Below, piece after piece: positions 29,294-38,300 of a DNA stretch of 64,000 nt. Both the position numbers and the translations under genes were made by a program. The notes beneath the pieces are model-generated. The model was given only the letters and a program-made list of their open reading frames with translations. It searched no databases and had not been told where the DNA came from. Position 1 is the stretch's first letter. Each line of letters opens with the position of its first letter. This stretch comes from Turritopsis dohrnii (Eukaryota; Cnidaria; Hydrozoa; Anthoathecata; Oceaniidae): positions 62,001 through 126,000 of the forward strand of contig BQMF02000140.1 in assembly GCA_027922465.2 (NCBI GenBank). Reading direction: 5' to 3'.

Positions 29294-29899
29294 TTAACAA
29301 ATCATGTGCGTTCTTGGGTGTTCCATTCTCATGACTAGGCATGTGTGTTTCCCTCCTTTCAGTTTTTCCTTGACATTTTTCAATTCTTCTCGCGAATCAA
29401 TGACATCGTTCTCTTCATGAATGGCGGCTAGATCGTTTCTATCTTTTGGATACCACACATATAACATTTTAGCTTGCCGTCGTAAATTTTTAGGTATAGC
29501 CGTGTATGATTGTGTAAGTAACCATAGCGAATGATTTCGATGGCGACCACTAATTGCCAACTCGAGCAAAGGCTGTCTCTTTTTGTCCAATTCCTCATCA
29601 GCGATTATGTCGTCAATGAGGAATAAGGTTTTATATCCAGCACAATTAGTGGTCATTTCCTTAATCCATTCATACAAGCGACCTTGCGGTTCAATTAAAA
29701 TCACATACTTGTCAGTCCAAAACCACTTTCGATCTCTGTATGTTTGATTCCACCTCAAAGTTGGACATATAATCACGATGTAATCAAAGTGATTGAGATA
29801 TTCATTTTCTAATAATTTTACAACACGATCCGTTTTGCCGCACGATGTTGGTCCGACGAATAATGCTGTGTGAGGTTCTTTCATATAAAGTGTGTTCAT
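29294..29899 (-). CDS. A32-like genome-packaging ATPase (FtsK/HerA type) of Polinton
   Basis: 201 aa. Walker A GPTSCGKT (residues ~16-23), Walker B region TLFLIDDIIADEELD (~95), and a following SGRHRNHSLWLLTQSY segment with the Gln typical of A32/FtsK-HerA ATPases (sensor region). It would pump the element's DNA into capsids. It lies immediately downstream of the capsid gene with a 4-base gap, as in other Polintons, which suggests shared late expression. Confidence 0.92.
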   Translation of the reverse strand: MNTLYMKEPHTALFVGPTSCGKTDRVVKLLENEYLNHFDYIVIICPTLRWNQTYRDRKWFWTDKYVILIEPQGRLYEWIKEMTTNCAGYKTLFLIDDIIADEELDKKRQPLLELAISGRHRNHSLWLLTQSYTAIPKNLRRQAKMLYVWYPKDRNDLAAIHEENDVIDSREELKNVKEKLKGGKHTCLVMRMEHPRTHMIC

Positions 29900-29903
29900 T
29901 TTA

Positions 29904-31220
29904 CTAATATACTGCAGACATAAATTGACCGTTTTGTATGTTTAATAGAGCATCCATGATTAGATATACATATGCGTTTAAGTTTCCTGCAGTTTCAGCG
30001 GTCTTTTCAATCTGTAAAGTGATGCCTTCACTCGCATTTTCAATCCTTCGACCAGTCCCATGCAAAGCATTCTCATCAATTGTTCTGAAATCTAACCATA
30101 GAGCATACTTGTTTGTCAAGTAATCAGAGACTTTTACATCATGTAATCCCAAGCGCTTTCGGTTTTCGCCGACGCTATTATCTTTTGGTTTTCCTTCAGC
30201 AAAATACTTGCAAATCTCATTGTATTGTTCAAACGGCTGCATCCCTTGAGCAAAAAGTTGGTTAGGCTTACCCTCGACGATGACTGATACCTTTTTGATC
30301 TTTGGATTGTAGAATTTGCAGGTTTCTCGTTTGTAGGATTTTTCTTCTTCAAATAGAACTAAAATACCCTTCAAAGATTTGGCATGTGTGTTGAATGACC
30401 AATTCCACGTTGTGTCTGACTTGTTTACTCTAATTTGTCTGTGCCGCAAAATCCTATCATAGAGCAAAGTCATGTTTTGATATTCAGAAGCGATTTGTCT
30501 AGCCAACGTGGGTTGTGTCACAAGCTCATATTCAAGTGAGATGTTGGATATTTTGTATTTACCGTCTTGGTTTTTTCTTTGACCTGCGGCAGAAGTTGGA
30601 GGGTCAGAATAAATAACTCGGTTATAATCGTTAAATGTGATCTCGTAGCAAAGCCTATTCCCTAAACCCGCTTGATAATATGGGATAGTACTATCTAGCA
30701 TCTCAAAGTCGAGTGGAATGACAAACTTGTTTTTATAGGTGTCAGCAATGGCTTTGTCTTCTGCATCATCGTCCTTTTTATCTGAAGCACCAATCCTTAA
30801 TTTCATACAATTCTCTGTACACCCATCATCGATGATGATACCCTGTCTTATCGCGTTTCTCTTTTCAAACTTGGTTAACCATAAATCTCTGTAACACCCA
30901 AAAAGATCGAAGTCGTCGATACTCAATATCTCGTTACCTTCGAACTTGACAGCCAACATTTTAACAATAGCTCTTCCAATGTTACTGACCAATGTTCTTT
31001 TCGTGTCAGCTGTCGACTCGAGTTCAATATCAAAACTTAGATTCGTTGTTCCTGGGATAATGACATCATCACTTCCTAAATTTGGAAACCTAACCAATAA
31101 TAGCTGATTTTGATCGATCTCACTCGGATTGTGTGTGACAATTACTTTTTGACGAGAACCTTTTACACCGCGGGCAGTTCTAAGTGAACGTTCTGGATTT
31201 AACCTCTTTCCATACTCCAT
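29904..31220 (-). CDS. Double jelly-roll major capsid protein of Polinton
   Basis: 438 aa. Conserved features include NIGRAIVKMLAVKFEGNEIL, DLFGCYRDLW with a following RQGII, LDFEMLDSTIPYYQAGLG and CYEITFNDYNRVIYS: beta-strand-rich blocks repeated in two halves, as expected for the capsid family shared by Polintons and adintoviruses. The C-terminal half has long beta segments (LNAYVYLIMDALLNI). It starts after TAATTAATAATG. It would form the icosahedral shell together with the penton protein encoded just upstream. The reading is by family recognition; structure prediction would confirm the two jelly rolls. Confidence 0.88.
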   Translation of the reverse strand: MEYGKRLNPERSLRTARGVKGSRQKVIVTHNPSEIDQNQLLLVRFPNLGSDDVIIPGTTNLSFDIELESTADTKRTLVSNIGRAIVKMLAVKFEGNEILSIDDFDLFGCYRDLWLTKFEKRNAIRQGIIIDDGCTENCMKLRIGASDKKDDDAEDKAIADTYKNKFVIPLDFEMLDSTIPYYQAGLGNRLCYEITFNDYNRVIYSDPPTSAAGQRKNQDGKYKISNISLEYELVTQPTLARQIASEYQNMTLLYDRILRHRQIRVNKSDTTWNWSFNTHAKSLKGILVLFEEEKSYKRETCKFYNPKIKKVSVIVEGKPNQLFAQGMQPFEQYNEICKYFAEGKPKDNSVGENRKRLGLHDVKVSDYLTNKYALWLDFRTIDENALHGTGRRIENASEGITLQIEKTAETAGNLNAYVYLIMDALLNIQNGQFMSAVY

Positions 31221-31221
31221 T

Positions 31222-31244
31222 ATTAATTATGATATATAATTAAT
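31222..31244. terminator. AT-rich stem-loop between penton and capsid genes
   Basis: ATTAATTAT/ATAATTAAT, 9 perfect pairs with a 5-nt loop, located between the penton stop and the capsid start. It could end the penton RNA or overlap the capsid promoter. Confidence 0.4.
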
Positions 31245-31263
31245 TATTACTTTTTATCTCGTT

Positions 31264-31824
31264 TTAGCGGATGTGCAAAACAACGGTTCTTCCTAGGTCT
31301 TCTTTTAGCATATTGCCATGCTGATCTGTGAGTTTCAACGTGAGAGACTGAAATACACCATTTTTTAATTTTTTGTACTGAGGGTTTTTAGGCTCAACAT
31401 GTGTGAAGTCACTATATTCAGCCTTGTGATAGGTTAGTAAAATATCACTTAGCTTTCCATTCTCAAGATTTTGAGTGTTGTCGAGTTCAGAGAGATGCAA
31501 ATTAATTTTGGTTATTTTAGCGAGCTTATTTGTTTTGATTATATGAGGGTCTTTGACTAATGATGTAAAACTTACCTCACCCTCTAAAAAGGCACCTGCT
31601 AAAAAGGCATTCAATTCCCTGCTCGTGAATGTTCCTTGAGGTACCAACTTTTCAGCTTTCCCATCAGCAGACCGTTTCACTGTTAGGTCTGTGGTTATTT
31701 CATACGTAACATTGTCTGCAAACATATCAACCAATGCAATTTCTTTTGAGCCATCCAAGTTTTGAATGGGGTAAGATAGATATATGGTCTTTTCTCCTTT
31801 TGCGATATTTACCGTGATATACAT
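31264..31824 (-). CDS. Penton-like minor capsid protein (single jelly roll) of Polinton
   Basis: 186 aa, beta-rich, with strands YITVNIAKGEKTIYLSYPI at the start and a conserved C-terminal box SLTLKLTDQHGNML followed by VVLHIR, which is typical of the Polinton minor capsid protein. It is upstream of the capsid gene on the same strand and would occupy the fivefold vertices. Divergent from the 390-aa gene, with about 40 bases between starts. Confidence 0.82.
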   Translation of the reverse strand: MYITVNIAKGEKTIYLSYPIQNLDGSKEIALVDMFADNVTYEITTDLTVKRSADGKAEKLVPQGTFTSRELNAFLAGAFLEGEVSFTSLVKDPHIIKTNKLAKITKINLHLSELDNTQNLENGKLSDILLTYHKAEYSDFTHVEPKNPQYKKLKNGVFQSLTLKLTDQHGNMLKEDLGRTVVLHIR

Positions 31825-31865
31825 TTCTTGTATTAGAGAATAGAGAATTATATTTTTAAATAATA

Positions 31866-33038
31866 ATGGAGGATAATTTTAAATATAATCCCAACGCGGC
31901 TTATAAGCCAAATGGAGGACAAGACCTTCAGATATTGAATGCTAAAGATTTATACAAACAAATAATTATTGTCTCTGAGAGCGGTTCTTTCCCCGCAACT
32001 TTTCCAAATATTTTTACTAATTACAAAATGGATGAAAATGATCAACGCATGAAAATTTGGCGGGAACAACCATTTAAATTATGGCAAACCCAACTCAATT
32101 TTGTCACTTGGTGTGCTTCAAGTGCTTGTGGGGTCAGTTCTGAACATCTGAAAGAAGGTCGCTCTACTCCTATGATTAGAGCAGTATATCGTTTTCACGT
32201 CTATTATCATATTAGACGAATCATTAAGCGTCTGCAGACACCTCTACCTTTTGAAGATAGTTTCAACCAATACGATAATCCTTATAACAAAGAAGAGTTT
32301 TTAAAAATCTGTAGTGAATATGGTGTCGATTCTGATCCTAAAAAATACAAAGGGCAATATTTTTACAGCTCGTATCAAAAAAGACGTAGAGACTATCCAA
32401 CGCCAGGTCTGAGTTATTTCACAGACGACTCCATGACACGATGGATTATAGAAAAATCTAAAGGCTTTACAAAAACAGGTCTTGTAAAAATTTCAGAGAG
32501 TGTTAGAGCATATGCTTATCTTATTCTTAGTTCGCAAGCCTCAGCTCGTTCTTCTATTTTAGGTAATAATTCAAGTGCTTTGACAGCTCAAAGAGTTTTT
32601 ATGAACAACTTTGAAGACATTGTTAACCGCAGAGTTGATATTCAAGATGACATTAAACGTTATCAAGATACTTTAAATTACGCTTCAAGCAAAGTTGATT
32701 ATTCTGTTGGACAAGGTATTTACATGTTACCTAGTGACATGAATCTAAACATCAAGTCGGGAGTGTCTGGTTATAATAATAAAATTCTCATATCTAATGA
32801 CAACTTGAGCCTCGGAAGAAATAAAATGATTAATGTTATACAAGAGCATCATATTTCAAACAAGGTGACACAAACAAAAAATAAAAATTCACAAAAGGAA
32901 GTTAGGCACATAGAACACCCAAAAGTGAGTCATAGTATAACTCATTCTCCCCCATCTCATGAAGACGAGAAAATAGCTTTGGTTTTAGCGATTACCACGA
33001 TGTTTAGTATATGGTATTATTATTATTATTATTATTGA
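31866..33038 (+). CDS. 390-aa Polinton protein of unknown function, C-terminal membrane tail
   Basis: Opens with MEDNFKYNPNAAYKPNGGQD and has a mainly helical central region (for example QLNFVTWCASSACGVSSEHL and VRAYAYLILSSQASARSSIL). Residues ~367-383 form a hydrophobic tail (ALVLAITTMFSIW) followed by seven Tyr codons that come from a TAT microsatellite. The family recurs in Polintons next to the capsid genes; a structural virion role is inferred. The last ~60 codons are duplicated downstream at 33538-33711 without the poly-Tyr end. The start follows TTAAATAATAATGG. Confidence 0.65.
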   Translation: MEDNFKYNPNAAYKPNGGQDLQILNAKDLYKQIIIVSESGSFPATFPNIFTNYKMDENDQRMKIWREQPFKLWQTQLNFVTWCASSACGVSSEHLKEGRSTPMIRAVYRFHVYYHIRRIIKRLQTPLPFEDSFNQYDNPYNKEEFLKICSEYGVDSDPKKYKGQYFYSSYQKRRRDYPTPGLSYFTDDSMTRWIIEKSKGFTKTGLVKISESVRAYAYLILSSQASARSSILGNNSSALTAQRVFMNNFEDIVNRRVDIQDDIKRYQDTLNYASSKVDYSVGQGIYMLPSDMNLNIKSGVSGYNNKILISNDNLSLGRNKMINVIQEHHISNKVTQTKNKNSQKEVRHIEHPKVSHSITHSPPSHEDEKIALVLAITTMFSIWYYYYYYY

Positions 33039-33073
33039 AAACAAAACTCCCTTAGGAGAACCCCCTAGGGTTT

Positions 33074-33074
<1 letters not shown>

Positions 33075-33107
<33 letters not shown>

Positions 33108-33108
33108 G
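33075..33108. repeat. (GTT)n microsatellite
   Basis: Eleven or so GTT units, flanked by CCCTAGGG- and CCCTAGAGGG-type palindromes just after the 390-aa gene. Confidence 0.9.
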
Positions 33109-33111
33109 ATA

Positions 33112-33537
33112 CCCTAGAGGGTTTTTAATTCATTGTCTTCGATCTAACCGGCACTCCACCCTGGCTTCTCCAATCCACCAGCTCTGAGCTCTACCCCTAG
33201 ATCTTAGACTATTTGTGTGTGACTACTTACGAACTCCGACTACTACGCACGCAATGGCCGTTCATGATCTGTTCGAGTATATTACATCTAGTCACATTGT
33301 TTTTCCCGACAACTTTTGGCACATTTTGTGGTGAATACCGGGAGCGGACGGCACCATCCAGTTCCAATCTAGCCGCTCCACTAGACCTTCCCTTTCCGGC
33401 AGACTCTGTCGCCTGTTCACCACAATTTTCAAATTATTCCGCTCTTGGGTTTTATATCATTCATTTAGACCTTAGTGTCTGCTTGTGGTGTCCCTCGGAA
33501 CGCTATAATTTTGTTTTTTTATTTTGTTTACATAACA
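33112..33537. other. Insertion of unrelated, less AT-rich DNA in the Polinton right arm
   Basis: Base composition rises towards 50% GC and no similarity to the rest of the element is seen. It separates the two copies of the 390-aa gene 3' end. No gene is supported. It may be a retroelement fragment. Confidence 0.4.
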
Positions 33538-33711
33538 AAATGATTAATGTTATGCAAGCGTATCATATTTCACTCAAAGTGACTAGCTCTCCAACACAAA
33601 CAAAAAAATAAAAGTTCACAAAAGAAAGTTCAAACAGATTCACTCCCATCTCACGAAGAAGAGAAAATAGCTTTGGTTTTAGCGATTACCACGATGTTTA
33701 GTATATGGTAT
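33538..33711 (+). pseudogene. Duplicated 3' end of the 390-aa Polinton gene
   Basis: Matches 32822-33014 with small indels: AAAATGATTAATGTTAT at the start and AGCGATTACCACGATGTTTA near the end. An internal stop (AAATAA at 33609) and lack of the upstream coding region make it a non-coding relic. Confidence 0.8.
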
Positions 33712-33984
33712 GTATTTTCGCTGATCAGCGTATGTAGTTTGCAATTATAGTCGGCATTGTGGATACATGCTAACACTTCTAAGCCCTGGCGTTTGTTGAA
33801 TTTCGATCGAAATGACGGTAACCTGAATGTCTCTATGGACCAGAGAAACCTGACAGTGATAAATCACCCAGACACAATGCTAACCATTCCGCGATATATT
33901 CAACACAACTGCGGGGAAGTGCGCACTCATGCAAGTTTTACAACCAGAACATGAGAGATCTACAACCGCCGAAGTATATATACT

Positions 33985-34075
33985 TCCTCTCAGACGAACT
34001 GCGTGGGGTTCGAACACACGACCTTGCTGTTACAAGTTAGCGTTCTTATCCACTAGACTACACTGATCTGTATGT
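33985..34075 (-). other. tRNA-derived SINE-like sequence
   Basis: On the minus strand an A-box-like TAGTCTAGTGG and a B-box-like GTTCGAACCCC stand about 40 bases apart, as in tRNA genes. The anticodon stem does not pair well, so this is probably the head of a tRNA-derived SINE or a tRNA pseudogene rather than a working tRNA. It sits just inside the right terminal repeat of the Polinton. Confidence 0.55.
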
Positions 34076-34081
34076 TATATG

Positions 34082-34339
34082 TATTGTTAGCTCATTTATG
34101 TTATAAAAATGAAACTACTACAAACTGCTTTTTACTACATTTAATTGTTTACAATTATGAGTAATTTGTGGTTATATAATAATAATTAAAATTGTTTATG
34201 CGTTGTTATTTGTTTTGTAATCAAAATAACACGTTTCATAACTCGTATCGCGTTATGAAAACAAAGATGATAGTAGGGAAATTCCCTGAAAATCATATGA
34301 TTATAATTTATGCGCTAGCATCCGCACTTTCCTATCTCT
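34082..34339 (-). repeat. Right terminal inverted repeat of Polinton copy 2
   Basis: Inverted match to 18515-18766, ending TTTCCTATCTCT at 34339 and followed by the AGGTA duplication. Confidence 0.93.
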
Positions 34340-34344
34340 AGGTA
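34340..34344. repeat. 5-bp target duplication AGGTA, right of Polinton copy 2
   Basis: Partner of 18510-18514. Confidence 0.92.
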
Positions 34345-35017
34345 TATTCTCGCTTTTAATTGCATTACTCCTTCTGAAGTCAAGCGTGTGAGAAATGGCG
34401 TTCATGTAGCCAATAATTCCAGAATGACCAAGTTTCCAAGTGTCCTTCAAGTAATCCACAAAGTCCGAAAGCATTGTAATCGATCCAACGCAATAGTCTA
34501 TAACACATCCTGGTACGTCCCAGAGAATAGATACGTCATCGCAACAGAATTTCGCATACTTTAATAGTTTGGCTGTTATTTGTTCCGCTTGACACAAACT
34601 TTTACCTCCTCCACCTGGACTTTGTAGCCATTTTGAAAACATTTTTCCAACAGTACATGTTTTAACAAACATCGGCATTGAAGAAGTGCAGCCTCGTTTT
34701 CGTTTACTTTGAGTGGATACTCGTGTTGCAAATCCAGGAAATATAGTGGTAACGTCAGGTTTCTCGTCAAAAAAGTAAAACCAACCATGCTTTGTATAAA
34801 CGTGTTTTCTACAACCTCTTTGCGTTTTAAAGCCTTCGCTTTCGCATGATTTCACAGGACATATGTATACTCCATTGCTAGTAGTTTTTAAAGACAACCT
34901 TTTCGGTTTCCTTTCATTTCCAACAGCTTTTTGCCACATCTTCTTTGATAAAATGCGTCTTTTCAACATCTCTGTCACGTAGTGAATCAGAAGATCAAGA
35001 CGATCCCTTTTATGCAA
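34345..35017 (-). pseudogene. Tyrosine recombinase of unit A, N-terminal half (split by the Polinton)
   Basis: The first ~224 codons of the recombinase, nearly identical in DNA to 39404-40076 of unit B. It contains the C2H2 zinc finger (CPVKSC ... HVYTKH) and the start of the YR core. The frame continues into Polinton DNA to 34301, so the gene is inactivated by the insertion; the rest is at 17412-18514. Confidence 0.9.
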
Positions 35018-35569
35018 ATGTTTTAATTAGGAAACGTGTGAATTTCGACCAATCAAAAAGCTGGTTTTTTATTGCAAACTTGCGGAAACTGACAGACCGA
35101 GCTAAAGTGGTCAGTAGAAAGTCTTTAGGGTTTTCCACTTGTGTTCTGTATTATACACGACTGAATGATTTTTATAATGATTACACCAATAGGAACATTC
35201 TGTCTCATATATAACGGAACAAAGCCTTCCGTACAAATACATTTCAAGTTAGCAGAATACAGAACAACATAGATCGTTTAGGATATTAAACATCGGTCTT
35301 GCAAAGACTTTTCTATTCTATAAAACATCGTGCATCTGAAAAAAACTTTAAAGGTCCCAAGAGTGCCTCAGAAATTGTTCCTTTTATAACAAAAGGAACT
35401 AACGAAATAGGAACACGTGCAAATGATAAAAATGTTTATGCTCCATTGCTTTGCAAATTTACTTATACAAAGGAACAAAATAAGTTCATACGCTATATAA
35501 TCGTATAAGAGAAAAAGTGTTCCGTTTGTCAAGATTGTTCGTTGGTATTTGATAGAACGATAAAAATCG
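35018..35569. promoter_or_regulatory. Shared promoter region between recombinase and helicase, unit A
   Basis: Nearly identical to 40077-40620. It contains CTATATAAT and the block AGAGAAAAAGTGTTCCGT before the helicase remnant. The two genes diverge from here. Short ORFs in it look incidental. Confidence 0.5.
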
Positions 35570-35955
35570 ATGGAAATGGAATCAAATGTGACGGCTTCAC
35601 ACTGACTCCGTGAAAAGCCATTAAAACGTGCTTTGAGAAGTTTTATTGTGCCGGCTTTCTCAGCGAAGTATAATGTTATGGCTGTTTAAAGTCCCTCAAT
35701 CAGCTTGTGCTATTCTTTAGTTGTGTCACAATCTTGGAAAATCGCGGTTTAGACAACAACAAACAGAAACATGATCCTGGCTTTGCCTTTTGGGTAGTAT
35801 TTGATTGGCCAGATTCGGGTGCCGTCGATTTTGTAAATAAACGTTTGTGTGCTGGGTTGGACATTGATTCATGCAAAAAGGTAAAGGTGACTTCTATCAG
35901 GAGAAAACAGAATGACGAGCTGCTGCTGCATAAAAACTTAAAACATGTAGTATGA
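35570..35955 (+). pseudogene. SF3 helicase exon-1 remnant of unit A, fused to an inverted small-gene end
   Basis: Pieces match helicase exon 1 of units D and B (ALRSFIV, then a stop, then SCVTILENR and FWVVFDWPDSG, related to FWIALDWPECS in D). From about 35883 the sequence instead matches the 3' part of the small gene (SIRRKQNDELLLHKNLKHVV) in inverted orientation. The ATPase region is missing. Confidence 0.75.
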
Positions 35956-36117
35956 ATAAAAATATGTAAAACGCATATAAAAGAGAAGAGAATCAAAATG
36001 TAAACCAACTGCCTCTTCTCTTCCAGCTCCCGAAAACCAATTTTACCTATGAGAAAAGATACCAAATACGTCAATTAATTAAGTCATTTGCTATAAATAA
36101 TCCCCTACCTCAGTTCT
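35956..36117. repeat. Right-end inverted copy of the element's left terminus, unit A
   Basis: With 35883-35955 it is inversely similar to 37851-38000 at the left of unit B (shared GTAAA-CAACTGCCTC block). It forms the outer arm of a palindrome around the iteron array. Confidence 0.6.
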
Positions 36118-37850
36118 TGTTACATGGACCTTGCGAAATTGAATGGGCTTGTTACACGTTGTTACATCTTGTTACACCTTGTTACATCTTGTTACAACTT
36201 TACCAAGGAGAAAAGAATTTAGACACGTCACTCAATGACGTCGTTTGCTATAAATAACATATAAGGAAATCTTCTACGTCATGTGTTGTTACACATACCT
36301 TGTGTATTTGTATAGGTTTGTTACACGTTGTTACACGCTGTTACATCTTGTTACACCTTGTTACAACTTTACCAAGGAAAAAAGACTTCAAACACGTCAC
36401 TTAATGACGTCACTTGTTATAAGTAGCACACATGCGAATCCACTGCGTCATGTCTTGTTACATGTACCTTGTGATTTTGAATGGGCTTGTTACACGTTGT
36501 TACATTTTGTTACATGTTATTACACCTTGTTACAACTTTACCAAGGAGAAAAGATTTCAGACACGTCACTCAATGACGTAGTTTGCTATAAATAACACAT
36601 AGCGACATCTACTACGTCATGTGCTGTTACAGTTAATGCAACGTCATCACTAAGTGACGTATTTGATATCTTTTCTTCTTGGTAAAGTTGTAACAAGGTG
36701 TAACAAGGTGTAACAAGATGTAACAACGTGTAACAACGTGTAACAAGCTCTCTGTGACATGTACCTTATCAATTTGAATGAGCTTGTTACACCTTGTTAC
36801 ATCTTGTTACATCTTGTTACACCATGTTACAACTTTGCCAAGGAGAAAAGTATTCGAACGCGTCATTTAATGACGTCACTTGCCATAAATAACACACATG
36901 CGAATCCATTACGTCACGTCTTGTTACATATACCTTGTGAATTTGAATGTGCTTGTTACACGTTGTTACATCTTGTTACATGTTATTACACCTTGTTACA
37001 ACTTGACCAGGGAGGAAAGATTTCAAACACGTCACTCAATGACGTCAATTCCTATGAATAACTAACAAGCATGACGCTGCATGAAATGTAACAGCACATG
37101 ACGTAGTAGAGGTCGCTATGTGCTATTTATAGCAAACGGCGTGATTGAGTGACGTATTTGATACCTTTTTGCTGTGGTAAAGATGTAACAAGGTGTTACA
37201 AGATGTAACAACGTGTAACAACGTGTAACAAGCCTATACAAATACACAAGGCATGTGTAACAACACATGACGTAGAAGATTTCCCTATATGTTATTTATA
37301 GCAAACGACGTCATTGAGTGACGTGTCTGAATTCTTTTTTCCTTGGTAAAGGTGTAACAAGGTGTAATAACATGTAACAAGATGTAACAACGTGTAACAA
37401 GCCCATTCAAATTCACAAGGTATATATAACAAGACATGACGTAATGGATTCGCATGTGTGTTATTTATAACAAGTAACGTCATTAAGTGACGTGTTTGAA
37501 ATCTTTTCTCCTTGGTAAAGTTGTAACAAGGTGTAACAAGATGTAACAAGATGTAGCAACGTGTAACAAGCCCATTCAAATTCACAAGGTACATGTAACA
37601 AGACATGACGTAGTGGATTTGCATGTGTGTTATTTATATCAAATGACGTCATTGAGTGACGTGTCTGAAAACTTTTCTTTTTGGTAAAGTTTTAACAAGG
37701 TGTAACAAGATGTAACAAGATGTAGCAACGTGTAACAAGCCCATTCAAATTTACAAGGTACATGTAACAAGACATGACGTGGAAGATGTCTTTGTGTTAT
37801 CTCTAACAAATGAAGTCATTGAGTGACGTGTTTGATATCTTTTCTCCTTG
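36118..37850. repeat. TGTTACA/TGTAACA iteron array between units A and B
   Basis: Repeats of about 160-165 bp, each with 4-6 CTTGTTACA-type iterons, a TTACCAAGGAGAAAAGA block and TGACGTCA-like sites. Orientation flips several times: mostly forward to ~36645, reversed 36655-36745, forward to ~37040, reversed to ~37780. Open frames in it are by-products of the repeats. This could be a replication origin or recombination site of the element. Confidence 0.85.
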
Positions 37851-37893
37851 GTATTATTGATCTTTGGAGACTGGAAAGGAGGAGGCAGTTGTT

Positions 37894-38187
37894 TTACATT
37901 TTGCGTTTTTTCTCTTTTACATGCATTTTACATATTCTTATTAACACTACATATTTTAAGTTTTTGTGTAGCAGTAGCTGGTCGTTCTGTTTTCTTCTTA
38001 TAAAAGTCAGCTTTGCCATTAGACCTTTACTATCTTTAATGTCGGCAATTCGAAATTTTAATGGTCTTGTGACCTGACGCGCTGAAAGTGTGCTCTTCAT
38101 TCAACTTTCATCTTCTTCACTCAGTTTATATTTTGTAACGATATCACCAGTGTTCGTTAAAACGCCTTTGAAAAACTTGAAGAACAT
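37894..38187 (-). pseudogene. Small ~95-aa protein of unit B, premature stop
   Basis: Starts MFFKFFKGVLTNTGDI like its homologues and keeps the KGLMAKLTFIRR core, but a TGA replaces a codon near residue 29. It is downstream of the intact recombinase on the same strand. Otherwise open, so the lesion may be recent. Confidence 0.65.
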
Positions 38188-38300
38188 CTTTGTGCAAGAT
38201 TTGTTACTCAAAAGAAAGGTCTATTTGCTAACATAACCCTTTTATATTCTTCCCTTCGCAAAGCATTACTTTCAAATAAGTTTTCGACATAGTACATACA

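Larger units (their letters stand above)
18515..34339. mobile_element. Complete Polinton/Maverick (adintovirus-like) element, 15,825 bp
   Basis: Bounded by inverted repeats starting AGAGATAGGAAAGTGCGGA and a 5-bp duplication inside a recombinase gene. Encodes PolB, integrase, A32-like ATPase, double-jelly-roll capsid protein, penton-like protein, and about ten smaller proteins, all with open frames and no introns. Order from the left: ankyrin (-), PolB (-), SAP (-), integrase (+), OB-like (-), Gly-rich (-), coiled coil (+), four small membrane-type genes (-), GADD34-like (+), ATPase (-), capsid (-), penton (-), 390-aa protein (+). No adenain-like protease was found. Low divergence from copy 1 and intact genes suggest recent activity. 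Confidence 0.97.

Noticed and set aside
33985..34075. Functional tRNA gene
   Set aside because: A- and B-box-like motifs are present, but the anticodon stem has mismatches; a SINE head or tRNA pseudogene is more likely.
34301..34344. C-terminus of the 34301-35017 frame as recombinase
   Set aside because: It is read-through into the Polinton right tip and the target duplication, not original coding sequence.
35299..35508. 69-aa ORF conserved between units A and B (also 40358-40567)
   Set aside because: Conservation equals that of the surrounding promoter DNA, and unit C does not keep the frame.
36118..37850. CRISPR-like or protein-coding interpretation of the GTTACA array, which gives several ~100-aa ORFs of CYTLLHLVT type
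   Set aside because: Repeat length, animal context and varying orientation exclude CRISPR. The ORFs arise from translating the repeats, appear on both strands and change frame between units.
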